Assembly (NCBI GenBank): GCA_011800805.1
Contig: MPNW01000033.1
Location: 152,969 to 216,968, forward strand
From: Hirudo medicinalis
Taxonomy: Eukaryota; Annelida; Clitellata; Hirudinida; Hirudinidae
DNA: 64,000 nt
Reading direction: 5' to 3'
Part shown: piece after piece, positions 13,745 to 24,805 of the stretch
Layout of the letters: the number at the start of each line of letters is the position of its first letter
Numbering within the stretch: the stretch's first letter is position 1
The notes under the pieces: generated by a model
Databases searched by the model: none
Told to the model about the DNA's origin: nothing
What the model saw: only the letters and a program-made list of their open reading frames with translations
Position numbers and translations under genes: made by a program

Positions 13745-13885
13745 CGATAAAATAATGATAATAATAATAATAACAACAATAATAATGATGATGATAACGA
13801 TAATAATAATAATAATAATAATAATAGTGATAACGATGACGATGACGATGACGATGATGATGATGACGATGATGATGATCTCTTT
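13745..13885. repeat. AAT then GAT/GAC triplet repeat
   Basis: Begins right after the single N at 13744. Runs of AAT change into GAY triplets. The N suggests an unresolved repeat length. Confidence 0.95.
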
Positions 13886-13983
13886 GGGTAACTGGATACA
13901 ACTTTACAAGGGCCGCAGAAGATGGACGGAAGAAATAAAGGAAGACAAATAGGCTGTTATTGTTGTTGATGGTCATTTGGGTA

Positions 13984-14158
13984 GTTGGCCAAGTGACGGG
14001 CAAAAGCCAACGACACAGGCAACGACTTTTTGTCAGTTCTACAGAGACATCCAGGGTCATGAGGTAGGGTAGTGTTAGGTGTAGGTGAAGGGTTAGGGAT
14101 GGAGTTAGGGACCAAAAGTCGATGCCAAAAGTTGGCTTTTGCCCGTCACTTGGCCAAC
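13984..14158. mobile_element. Foldback/MITE-like element with perfect 28-bp inverted repeats
   Basis: 13984-14011 (starting GTTGGCCAAGTGACGGGC) is the exact reverse complement of 14131-14158. The arms extend imperfectly inwards (CGACTTTTTGTC against CAAAAAGTCG-like sequence). The 119-base spacer is G-rich, with several TTAGGG/TTAGGT-like words. No open frame or clear target-site duplication is seen, so a non-autonomous foldback or MITE is inferred. Confidence 0.65.
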
Positions 14159-14544
14159 AATCGGTAATTTGTAAAATATAATTTTTTTAAAGTTTTCATT
14201 TGACCCACAAACTGTACCACTGAACACAGCTTGAAAGCATTTCACGAATGGACAAAACAAACTCAGACCGACGAAACCACAGATTGCAATGTATTTGGGC
14301 TTATTTAAGTTAAGTTTGGCTAATTATTAATTAGGTATTATTATTATAAATTATATTATGATGATGACGATGATGACGATAGTGATGACGACGACGACGA
14401 TGATGATGATGATGATTATTATTATTATTATTTCAGAACCTTTATTAATGAAATGAATTCTTACTTCGAAATACATTTTAAGTAAGTTTTAGTGACTGAC
14501 GATAATACAAGAATAACTTGATATTGCACTTCAGTTATGTAGCT

Positions 14545-14682
14545 TCAGAGTTGTTTTTTGTTAACCATTTATGTAGCGCTGCTTTCCAAGGGCGCTTTCG
14601 GTGCAAGCCAGGTTTCGAACACGACACATTACGACTGTTGCCATAACCGCAGTATGCAGGAACTGACTGAACTAACCTGCAC
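14545..14682 (-). mobile_element. tRNA-derived SINE
   Basis: Read on the minus strand, 14682-14601 begins GTGCAGG and ends CTTGCAC, a 7-bp acceptor-like stem with one wobble pair. An A-box-like TTAGTTCAGTCAGTT follows the 5' arm, and GTGTTCGAAACC is the B box. Downstream, GCGCCCTTGGAAAGCAGCGC and GCGCTACATAAATG resemble the conserved body of many invertebrate and vertebrate SINEs (GCGCTATATAAAT). No canonical anticodon arm folds, so a SINE head is more likely than a tRNA gene. Confidence 0.6.
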
Positions 14683-14987
14683 TCTTAATAAGAATTATTA
14701 AGTTGAATTGGGGAAGGTGAGATTACTCGAGTTGAAAAATTGGCTCAAAGGTCATTTATAGAGGTCATGAGTTTTAAAATGTGACACAGTTTTCAGTCAC
14801 GTGTCACATTTTGTTGACGATGATAGTGACAGCGATAGCCTACAGTAATCATTTACTGACGATGATGCCAACGATGACGACTATGTCGACGACGACGACG
14901 ATGATGATGATTGTGATGTTGACGGTAATATATTTAAGTGGATAATGAATTCATTGTCACGAGTGTGCTCTTCTCATTCTCTGAAGT

Positions 14988-15225
14988 NNNNNNNNNNNNN
15001 NNNNNNNNNNNNNNNNNNNNNNNNNNNNNNNNNNNNNNNNNNNNNNNNNNNNNNNNNNNNNNNNNNNNNNNNNNNNNNNNNNNNNNNNNNNNNNNNNNNN
15101 NNNNNNNNNNNNNNNNNNNNNNNNNNNNNNNNNNNNNNNNNNNNNNNNNNNNNNNNNNNNNNNNNNNNNNNNNNNNNNNNNNNNNNNNNNNNNNNNNNNN
15201 NNNNNNNNNNNNNNNNNNNNNNNNN
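14988..15225. other. Assembly gap (238 Ns)
   Basis: Continuous run of N. Open frames across it are meaningless. Confidence 1.
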
Positions 15226-15263
15226 ATGTAAAGTTACATGTAATAATATCAACTTATTCCTTA

Positions 15264-15287
15264 CAATAATAATAAAAATAAATAATA

Positions 15288-15329
<42 letters not shown>

Positions 15330-15330
15330 T
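15264..15330. repeat. (AAT)n microsatellite
   Basis: AAT/AATA tract just downstream of HEY. Confidence 0.95.
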
Positions 15331-15388
15331 ATTTAAATTATTGACCTGATGATATGAACAACATCAACAAACGTAATGGAAATACAAA

Positions 15389-16988
15389 TTAATACAAGGC
15401 AAGTTCGGTGCCCCAAGGTCGGTAGGGTTTCAAATAGTGAAGGAGATGCGACGTTGAGTGAGTAAAGTTGCTGTTGTCGAAGGTCGAGGTCACGGTCGCG
15501 CCAGGTCGTCCGGGGTCGTTCGGGTTTAAAACCCCAGTGAAGAAGTTGAAGGCACCCGCTTCTTTTCTTTCGTTTTGTTGGGAATTTCCATCGCTAAGGG
15601 ACGAACCGAGGTACGAATGGATGCTTTCAGATTTTGAATCGATGTTGGTCCTGCCGTCTTCTGTTGCCATGGCAATGTTTCCGTAGTTGCCATAGTAATG
15701 ATGGTGACCGCCGTACGACAATATGGTAGAAGTTGCCGGAAAATACGGAGTCGTTAAGGAGCTGGAATGAGGTTTTGAGGAGTTCGGAGGATTTCTTGAG
15801 TCGAAATGTCGTCTGCCTGCTGTTGGTGCCGTTGGCGGACTCCAATAATCGAGCCGCTGTGATACCTGGAAGAATTATTTCTGTCCATGTTTTAAAAGAA
15901 ATTCATTGAAATTTCTTAATTGTTAGATTAAAAATATTTTGTCTACATTTATTATGAATGCATAATATATTATACTGCAAATGTTCAGTCAAAAGAAGAA
16001 AACCTGAGAAAATGCAGACGTGTTGTTGATTGGCAGTTGAGACTTAACGGAAGGAGATGTTAGGGAAGAGTGAAGTTGCTGAGAATTCTGGAGTTGATGG
16101 AGGTGGCCGAGGAGGCGAACGAGGAGAGGGTTCTGAGGGTCAAGCCCCTCGAAGGTCATCATGTACCTGGCCACCTCTGACATGCACTCCCTGTAACCTT
16201 CCCTCTTCAGGTCTGAAGCCAGGATGGAATGCTCAGGAATTGAACTGTTGACTTTTTGACTGGTTTGAAGGAGTTTTAAATGATCGACTGTCATCTTCAG
16301 TATTTCTGCCTTCTCGAGTTTTGCTGAACCCTGCAAAGTTTTGAAAGGTGCGCTGAAGTATTGTATTGAATTGTATTGCATTGATCCGTATTGTATTGAA
16401 ATGATGGAATAATAATACAGAGGCATTGATATAGTTTTGAATTTATGGGTTATCACCAGGGACGTCATTTGGGGGTGGCCTGATTGGCCCTTGCTCCCCT
16501 GATTGTTGGTTAGAAGCAAAAGAAGATCTCCTCTGGGAAAAGCTGCAATGACGTCCCTGGTCATCACATCAATAATATTTTCATTATTTTCAATAATATT
16601 TTCATTATGTCAGTGTTATCAAATTAATTGGTTAAAACGAACTTGACTTTCCATTTAGTTAAGTCCATTTATTATTACAACTAATGAATATTAATGAAGT
16701 CAGCAAGTCTAATGATTATAATAAATTCAAGGTGTTTTCCTAACTTGCTTTTCAAAAGCAGAAGGAACGAGTCTTTTCAGTTCTGACAAACACTGATTGA
16801 TTCTGTCTCTTCTCTTCTTTTCAATCATCTTCGCGAGAATAATTTGTAAATATTTAATAAATAATAATAATAATGATAATAGTTTATTCAATTAAGTAAG
16901 TATTTATTAATTAACTGAATAATATTATCATAAGTTCACCCCTCTTCTTTTCTTTCTATCTGGAGTGAAGCAACTCTGAGTCGGTGAA
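15389..16988 (-). CDS. HEY: HEY/Hesr bHLH-Orange transcriptional repressor (5' exon uncertain)
   Basis: HEY proteins are nuclear repressors induced by Notch. Exons in phase: 16988-16940 (ends RKKRRG), 16828-16745 ([19 protein letters not shown]), 16330-16004 and 15865-15389. The basic region keeps the HEY-type glycine (RRG-M-I-E-K) where HES proteins have proline. Helix 2 is [17 protein letters not shown]. An Orange domain follows ([17 protein letters not shown] then [10 protein letters not shown]). The C terminus carries the diagnostic [11 protein letters not shown] (vertebrate YRPWGTEIGAF). A first coding exon is missing: a candidate ATG at 17228 (MDPPQFT, donor near 17206) joins in phase but is weak. 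Intron positions in the bHLH match those I recall for vertebrate HEY genes. A small inverted-repeat element (16455-16561) lies in the intron before exon 16330. Confidence 0.94.
16455..16561. mobile_element. Small MITE-like element with 14-bp terminal inverted repeats
   Basis: ACCAGGGACGTCAT at 16455-16468 is exactly mirrored by ATGACGTCCCTGGT at 16548-16561. The 107-base unit has a GC-rich interior (TGGGGGTGGCC...GCTCCCC) unlike the AT-rich intron around it. Flanking TCA triplets may be a target duplication. It lies in a HEY intron. Confidence 0.5.
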
Positions 16989-16991
16989 CTG

Positions 16992-17292
16992 GAATAATTA
17001 AAATAATAATAATAATAACAACAACAACAATAATAATAATAATAAAATTATAACAAAATATTCGACAAATAATATTTAACAACAACAACATAAACGTATT
17101 ATCTCGTGTAAAACACGTAATTATGAACAGAACATGTCATCGTACATCGCTACACGAAGTTTCAACATCCACTACAACAACCACCACAACTACAACAACC
17201 ACCACATGGTAAATTGTGGTGGATCCATGAGCAACAATTCTCTTAAATACAAATTCCACTGCGAGCGATAAACGTTCAAAATTAATGAAGCA

Positions 17293-17325
<33 letters not shown>
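16992..17325. repeat. AAT/AAC triplet repeats upstream of HEY
   Basis: Two AAT/AAC arrays (16992-17046 and 17294-17325) flank 250 bases holding the candidate HEY first exon and an ACA/CCA-rich stretch. Confidence 0.85.
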
Positions 17326-17326
<1 letters not shown>

Positions 17327-17422
17327 TTAACAACAACAATAAGAATATAATTAACAACAACATCAATAAAAATGTAATATTAATAAAACTAAATACATTT
17401 TCAAATTCAAAGGAAAAGCACG

Positions 17423-18333
17423 CTACCCCATCTTGGCATTAACGTCGTCATAGAAATCGTCATCATCATCATCCTCAAATGGTTGCCTCTTCATTCCAAG
17501 CTTTTCCATGCTTTCCAGCACAACTTCCACGTCATTAAGACCACCTTTCCATGTCCTGGAGTGGGAGGCGTCTTTAGCAGGTGACCTCTTCCCATTGGTC
17601 AAAGGGCGGGAACTTTCGCAGACGTCTCGTGATCTCCTTGTGACGTATTGATATCCGTGAAGGCGATGATCGTTAGCTGTTTGTGTCTTCTCACGAGTTT
17701 CACTTGTTGAGCTGTTTGTATGTGTTCAAATTATTCACGTTTGTATGTTTGCTTATTTAATTATGAATGAAATATAAACTTATTAATAATATTTTTAAAC
17801 CAATACCTCATAAATGTTATGTACAAGTTAACAGCCACCAACAAACAAATTTGAATAGCGTCAAAACAACGCATCACGTTAACCTGGAGCATCAGATCAG
17901 TTCATTTGGACAGCTACAAGGTAAGGAAACTTTAAGGAAATTTCACTGAAGTTTTTCTGAAGAATAATAATTGCATCATCGCCTTCATCCTCAATCACTC
18001 AATCACTCAATCACTCAATCACTCAATCACTCAATCACTCAATCACTCAATCACTTCAATCATAATCACAACCCCCAAAACAAACTGGCCACCCAGAGAG
18101 ACAGCAATTAGTGACAATTTGAAGACCACCCATCGCTGAGATCACAAACTTCGAACGTCCATCAACGTCATGAGCGCTTTGAAGAAGTTGATTGGACGAC
18201 GGATGCCATAGAAACGGGGTTGGTTCTGATCACGTGTTCGGCCCTGCGTCTGGGGACACTTGACCCCGTAAAGGAACACCGGGTGCCTACGATTCCTCCA
18301 TTGTTTTTGCTTCCTCTGAATTGTTCTATCCAT
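17423..18333 (-). CDS. Unidentified protein, 3' exons (acidic C terminus)
   Basis: The last exon, 17711-17423, is open for about 95 codons and ends in an acidic tail (GMKRQPFEDDDDDDFYDDVN) before the stop. It contains GKRSPAKDASHSRTWKGG and LNDVEVVLESMEKL. An upstream open exon (18333 or beyond to 18146) encodes a basic stretch RRHPVFLYGVKCPQTQGR and FYGIRRPINFFKALM; its donor (GTGATC at 18145) joins the last exon in phase. The HPVFLYG motif faintly recalls the HPFALYG of centriole/cilia spindle-associated proteins (CCSAP), but the rest does not follow and I do not assign a function. The 5' end is unknown; the ATG at 18333 may be internal. The stop is close upstream of HEY on the same strand. 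Confidence 0.5.
17992..18055. repeat. 8-bp tandem repeat (TCAATCAC)n
   Basis: Eight identical AATCACTC units, in the inferred intron of the unidentified gene. Confidence 0.97.
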
Positions 18334-18514
18334 CCTTTCTTCTTTTCAGTTGTTGTTGTTGGAAGTTCTTGTTGTTTCTTTGTATTCTGCTGATTGATGG
18401 ACCTCGTTTGACCCGTTCGTGCCCAGAAAATATTTGTCTGCATTTGTCTGATTGTCGATCTGAATGTTGAAAGGATTGTTGTTCTGAGGAAGGAGATTAA
18501 TGCCGCTTGTTACT

Positions 18515-18745
18515 ATTGTATTATTATTGTATTACTGTTGTATTACTGTTATATTACTATTGTATTACTAATGTATTACAATTGTATTACTGTTGTAGTA
18601 CTATTGAATTACTGTTGTATTACAATTGTATTACTGTTGTATTACTGTTGTATTACTGTTGTATTACTATTGAATCACTGTTGTATTACTGCTGTATTAC
18701 TATTGAATGACTGTTGTATTACTATTAAATTACTGTTTTATTATT
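18515..18745. repeat. Minisatellite of about 11-12 bp units (GTATTACTGTT)
   Basis: About 20 variant units of TATTACTGTTG / TATTACTATTG in tandem. A shorter array of the same unit recurs at 19195-19275. Confidence 0.95.
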
Positions 18746-19194
18746 GGAATCACTGCATTACAACAATCAGAAGAATGTTCAAGAAGCAAGGATTCAGAAG
18801 ATGGCATGGAGAAGACCAGTGATGGATGGTTGGACTCGAACAAATCGTGATTATTATAATTGCAATAAAACAGATGCTTATTTATTTATTTATTTAGTTA
18901 AATAATTGTTTTATAATGTGGGGCAATTTGTCTATAATGGTGTCTTTTCGATAATACAGCCCCATGTTACGACCCATTGCTAATTTTGTTAACCGTTATG
19001 TTATGACGATCGTATTCGGCATTTTAAAATACTTTTTCATTTTTCGATTTTTATAAACCACCGTCTTCGACGCTACAGATGCCTCCTCCAACAAAATGAA
19101 CTGTTCCTCTGGTATTGTTTCGAGATAAAGGTGATAAAAATTTGATTAGCGGTGGAAGGAGAAAAATGGAATTATTGTTTAAATAAAATAAATA

Positions 19195-19275
19195 AAATAT
19201 TACTGTTGCATTACTACTGTATTACTGCTGTATTACTGTTGTATTGCTGTTGTATTGTATATTGCTGTTGTATAA
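19195..19275. repeat. Second array of the TATTACTGTTG minisatellite
   Basis: Same unit as 18515-18745 with GCTG variants, about 450 bases further on. Confidence 0.9.
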
Positions 19276-19432
19276 TACTATTGTATTAATGTTGCTTGTT
19301 ACATCATTACAACATTACATCTTCACATCTTCATCATCTCATCATCACATCAGCGTGTTGTTATATCATCATATCATCTTATCATTGTGCTTCTTAACAG
19401 TTACTGAGTTTAAATCAAAATAGTCAAAAATA

Positions 19433-19482
19433 ATGACGACGACGATGGTGATGATGATGATAATGATGACGATGACGACGAC

Positions 19483-19519
<37 letters not shown>

Positions 19520-19521
19520 GT
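19433..19521. repeat. GAT/GAC triplet repeat
   Basis: ATG/ACG triplets ending in a pure GAT run. Met/Thr and Ile/Val open frames here are shadows. Confidence 0.95.
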
Positions 19522-21331
19522 GAGTGGGTTGAGGGGAAATATGTCAACAGTAAAAGTTGTCAATGAGAGTATCGGATGTGTTTCGAGTCACGTGATGCTC
19601 TCCTGCTGTGTACGGAAAGGTTCCATCCGCCCTTCGTGCCACCAATTTGCAACAACAACAAGTATTACTAGTCCAGTAAATTATAATAACTTTTCATAAT
19701 TTATGATAATTACGTGCTTTAAATTATTTTCATTGGATATTTCTGGTTGAATCCTTTTCAGAAGATTATTAAATCGTGTGTTGATACATAGAAGAGTTAA
19801 TTTATTTGAATATTTGTTCATTAGCATTATCATTAAACCAACGATAATAATTAACAATAATTATGAATATTAATCATTCTGGTATATTTCTTATTGCAAG
19901 GGAAAAGCGCATTGAGATCCGATGTGTCAGAAGGCATTCCAGGCAAGCGATGTGAATGGATTCCTACATGGATTGATGGACGACACATCGTGGAATTCAA
20001 TTTGCACGTTGGAGCAATTACAGCTGAAAAGTTAATTGCTTCTCATTCCATTTCGATGTCCTGATGTTGCATTCAGATTACAACCACCTCCTTTCCACTT
20101 GACAAGTGGAAAATTTCCACTCCTAAAGTCCGCGATGTATTCATATTGACTTGTTTCCAAGTGGCTCATTTTGAACACGATGAGGGTCCATTGCGGGATC
20201 TAATTGTGGGTTATTTCTTGTCTCGAATTGTCACTCGTTTGACTGGGCGGTCATATGAGTCCTCAGACGTTGTTCTAGCAGAAAGGGTTGTTAGTTATTT
20301 TTGGGAATCTACTTGCAGGGAGGTTTAGTCGTGAATTGAAAGTTTAAAATACATAAACAGAGGCTGAATAAACAAAATGAAGCTTTATTGTATCCAAATG
20401 TTGGAAATGTAATATAATGATTTATTAATAAGGAATAACCCGTACAATGTTATGTTTGACAATGTAAACTTCACATAACATGATGTTCTCCATCACAAAC
20501 CCCAGAAGGTGACAAACAATGAAATGTCATTAAGCAAAACAAAGCAAAACTTTCCAACGCAGATGACCCAGTAAAATGTCATGACCTTTGACTTGATTAC
20601 ATCTGACCTCGCGTTTCGGGTCAGGAAACATTTAATTGCAGGCAGCCAATCATAAATCGTCTCACTTTGTCAGCTTACAGTTCATTCGTAAATGCTTTGC
20701 GAATGATATTAGTCCTCGATCCTCTTAAAGCGTACCTGACGATCCTGTCGCAAAATAAGTACAAATATTCGATCAATTGATTTGCGTTTGTAAAATATTA
20801 ATTTTCTTTTCAGGGTGAACGAGTTGTGACCCTTTCACCTGTCGCTGATCTGATCAGTGACCCGTGAAGCCAGTGACGCGTGGCTGTGATACTGTCATGT
20901 TGTGGATAACCTTTGACTGAGGACATCACAGAAGTCAAAAGAGATCACTCAAGTGTCTTCCATTCATTTCCTGATCTCTACGGACAACTATTTGACAGAT
21001 ATCGAGATATTTTGAGAAAATCTGATAATGAGCTTATTTACATCAACGACATAACTGTCCACAGATCGGGTGCTGATTGGTTTTCAGCACGGTATTACCA
21101 CCACTTATTTGGATGCTCATGACAACCAGCTATATCATCTAAACAACCCGACGTCTACACTCGACCCATCCCAACTTTGACTGCAGTAAAACAATCAAGT
21201 AATTTATTAACTTGTGCTTATAAACATAAAGTATGAAATATTATATATAAAAATATCCAAAATGGAAGAGGATGAGTAGTAATATTACGCATCTAAGTTT
21301 AAATACTGCGAAGAAACTTATCACCTTACAG

Positions 21332-21419
21332 GTCGAAGACCTCATTGCTCTGACCCACACGTCCGATGCATCAAACGCCGCAAACATCGCTCAGATATTT
21401 GATCAGACACTATTTTTGG
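21332..21419 (+). other. Candidate internal exon, unknown gene
   Basis: An 88-base open segment follows a good acceptor (CCTTACAG) and ends at GTAACT. It encodes VEDLIALTHTSD, then ASNAANIAQIFDQTLFL, a helical pattern loosely like the pre-GPS helices of adhesion GPCRs. No partner exon was found. Confidence 0.25.
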
Positions 21420-22491
21420 GTAACTTTTATATCAGGCACTTAAGATTAGCACTAATCTATTAACAAGAAATAACAGTTAACAAACGTCAATATTGATTTC
21501 CACAGCACAATGCTTTGTTGGTGATTGCTGGATCAGTTTCTCCGAAATCTCAAAAACCATCCAAATCTTCCCCAAATCTAAATACTTTCTAACTTTGAAT
21601 AGAATAAAATCAGACCCTCTCAAGACTAACATCTTGAATAACAACCAAGAACATTTTTGAATACCAAACTAAGTGGAAAGCTCTAGTGATGGATAACATG
21701 CAAGCGAGTCTCCAGCAAAGGAATCATGAAGCACATTTTGAACACTCGTCTCAGGAAACAAAACACTACAAAAGGCAAAAACTCATCGTCGGAGGTAAAC
21801 ACGTCGTCGTGCAGCGTTCATGCCGCCCGATCTTTTTGTAAATTGTCGGATTTGATTCTACATATAAACAGAACTTCTAGATTGTAGACAAAAACACATT
21901 AAAAGAACTCCTGGCAGATAGTAAATGAACTTAAAGAGGGGAAAACACGATAATCTTGGAATACGTTTAAAATCATAATTTCAAAATATAAGAAATAATC
22001 AAAATAATGGACGAGGTTGCACGATGCTATCAAACAACGTAAAAAGGACGGATGGAATGAGACTTGATTCGTTGGTCGAAGATGGAATCGCATTAAAGAA
22101 GCAAAACAACTGGAGACGAAACGTCGCTCGAGAGCCAGACGCGAGACGTTATCGAAACAAAAACTAACGACGACCGACAAGTTTAAATTTAGGTGGAAGT
22201 ACTGAATAAGATATGGGAGCATGTTTGATGTAACTTTTGACCAAAAGGACATGATATGCTTCTCTGCTGGAAGTTTGTGATCGGGGACAAGACAAAGGCC
22301 AACGAATAAATATGGCGTTTGGCAAATCTTAAAGGCACAAAACATCGAAGGTTCTAAAAATCCATTTCAATCGAAGGTTACAAAATCGCATAGAAAATAA
22401 CTTCAAAGCACTAAGAACGAGGACGGACAAAAGCCCGAATTAACTCGCGATCACTTCCGCAGTTAGACGCGAACGAGGACGCAACGGCGCA

Positions 22492-24805
22492 TCAGATGTT
22501 AGCTATTTCGCTCAGAGCTGCCTCCAGCTCCTCCCTGAGAGCCCTGTTTTGGGCACTGGCTTGACCCAGATCATCTGAACATCAATGAAACACTTAATTT
22601 CTATTCAATTACAAATTCATCTTTTACAAAATGCAGCTATTTATAAGCCACAATGATTAAATGTTGGCCATTATTAATAATAGCTGTAGAATCAATTGTC
22701 ACCATTTAAATTGTTTTGTCATACTCAAATGCAAAACAGATGAGCTCAAAAACATATTAGTTCACAAATACCTTCCAACTGCTCGACATCTCTCTGAAGT
22801 TTGACGACACATCTCTCGCTTTCACTGGCTCTGAACTCGGTCTGAAACGAACAACAAATCATTTGAACTCCGGAGCGAGTTAGTACGCAAATATTTCACA
22901 ATTGAACTGCAAAAAAGCAGGCATTACTTCTTTTAGTTTGGCACTAAGTTCTCGGATGGTCCCCTCGTAGGTGTCCTCTCTCTCGTTGGCCTGAATTTCC
23001 ACGACATCGTTAGAAATGCATTTATTTATTCACGGGTATGTGTTGACATTATGTAAGAATATAAGAGAGTCCGAACGAGCGGATATATTCTAACCACGAT
23101 TTTTACACCCATTTACACGTTACAAAAGATAAACAGATGATTTAAGAACCTATTTAAAACAGTGGCCCACAAGAATATTACCTTGGATTCATTATGCTCG
23201 AGAGACCTCAAAGTGTTGGCAACAGAATTCAACTCCAAATCCAATTGCTTGCACTTCCTTAAAAATATAGCTGACATTTTAGCACATACATCATTATATT
23301 ATGTTACATTACATTATATTATATATCACATCTTTCAAAATATTAAGAACGACCATCATAGAAACGTTTTTGAATGACAAGAACTGTAAAAATCATGAAA
23401 TAAACTAAAAACGTGAAAGAGACCTTTCAGCATTTTCTGCTCTATCCTCTGCACGCTCCAATTCTGATTCAGACATTTGCAACTTTCTGATTGTCTGAAA
23501 GATGATGAAATAAATGCATTTGTCTACAATAATATATATTTGTTTGTCAACAACAAATCAACAGATATGTAAAAACATAAGAAGTTGCACCGCTTATTAA
23601 CAAATGCTAAGCAGTTGATTCGTAATAATCTAAGTTGTCGACCAGAAATTAATAATGGAATCTGCATTTAAAATAGACTTCAAAGTAAAGAAGAAACCTC
23701 TTCAAACTTCTTCTCAGCCTCAATAGACATGGCCTTCACAGCCCTCAATTCTCTCTCTAGATTTTCAATCCTGTCATCATCAACATTCTGTCTATTTTCG
23801 AGAACTCTCCTTGATCTGTTGGCATATTTTATTATATCATTAATATTAATTAATTGATATTATTTTGAAGTCAGTCAATCAGTTATTACCCATTTAACCG
23901 ATCACAATAAACAGAAATTTAAGTAAATCGAATTAACATCTTAGCCTCACAAAATGTGTTGCTATCATAAAAAGTAAGTGTGTACATTTAATAATTTCCA
24001 GTCATAATTTTATTTACTGAAAACTGTTAAGTTAATTAAAAACCAAATATTTCATTAACTTAAATCTGATCAAGCATGACTGTCAGTTAGGTTATAGAAT
24101 TATTATATATATATATATATATATATTCACAACTGGGATTACTGTATGCTTTCATCAAATAAGGAGCTTTGAATAAAGTGCTTTAAATAATTTTTGACTA
24201 GTATTTGAATTGTGATTTATTAAAAAAAAATAGAATATTTAAGTAAATATGTTAAATGGGTTTTAGATTACCTCTCGCTTTCATCGATGAGCTTGCTTAA
24301 TTCTTCCAATTTGTGATTGGCCGAGTCAGAGCGAGTCTGGGCCTGCTCATAGGAATCTTCCAACATCTGGAGCTTTCTTGAAAGAGACAACAACTCGCTT
24401 TCGACCTGCGAGATGTTAACATTATTAGCAAGTTAATCACTTAAAAATAACTCACTGTGTTCTAACGAAACATGTAATTATTATTTAAATAAAATATTCG
24501 CAGAAATCGAAGCAGCACTTTTGCCTTCTAATTAATTGTTTTCAAAGTTTCCTCGCAGATGCGATCTCAAAGCATTGAATCTATTTTAAATGTCTGCCCA
24601 TCTTCATCTTTCAAAAATGGTTATATTTCAATAAGACTAAGTGATTATGAAATCTGTTTACCTGATTTCTAAGTGATTTTTCCGCTTCGAGCTCTCGGCA
24701 TTTCGCTTCATAATCGTCCCTAGTTTTATCCAAATCCTCCCTTAAATTCTGCATTTTCATCCTCAAAGTGGCTAAAGCCCCTCCGCTGGAACCAGACATG
24801 GCCAT
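22492..24805 (-). CDS. TPM: Tropomyosin, short (non-muscle type) isoform
   Basis: Tropomyosin is the coiled-coil dimer that runs along actin filaments and gates myosin and cofilin access. Eight exons join in phase: 24805-24662, 24405-24272, 23815-23698, 23494-23424, 23257-23182, 22990-22928, 22841-22772 and 22574-22492, giving 252 residues (vertebrate short forms about 248). Internal exons of 134, 118, 71, 76, 63 and 70 bases have exactly the classical tropomyosin sizes. Heptad-repeat sequence runs throughout (LEELSKLIDESER, SESELERAEDRAENAER, YEGTIRELSAKLKE), ending ALSEIANI. Exon 1 (MAMSGSSGGALATLRMKM) is a short-isoform type start. Long-isoform 5' exons could lie upstream but were not found. 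A second in-frame ATG at 24799 could also initiate. Confidence 0.95.
24098..24126. repeat. (AT)n microsatellite
   Basis: TATATA run in the intron after tropomyosin exon 2. Confidence 0.9.

Larger units (their letters stand above)
13555..15388. other. Repeat-rich intergenic region between FHL and HEY, with assembly gap
   Basis: Holds AAT/GAY triplet arrays (13745-13885, 14360-14430, 14870-14912), a foldback element, a SINE-like sequence, the N gap and an AAT microsatellite (15264-15330). No coding exon was recognised. Confidence 0.7.
18334..22491. other. Gene-poor stretch with minisatellites and unassigned open exons
   Basis: Minisatellites occupy 18515-18745, 19195-19275 and 19433-19521. 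Two plus-strand open segments flanked by splice-like signals (about 19911-20064 and 21332-21419) could be exons of an unrecognised gene. The 148-codon minus frame at 22345-21899 lies in the likely 3' UTR of tropomyosin and shows no family features. Confidence 0.4.

Noticed and set aside
14601..14682. Functional tRNA gene
   Set aside because: Acceptor stem and A/B boxes are present, but no proper anticodon arm and an imperfect T stem; the SINE body follows.
17991..18060. Regular 8-bp repeat considered as a CRISPR-like array
   Set aside because: Direct tandem repeat without spacers, in an animal genome.
21899..22345. 148-codon minus-strand ORF
   Set aside because: Lies directly downstream of the tropomyosin stop, has no recognisable family features, and is most simply 3' UTR.
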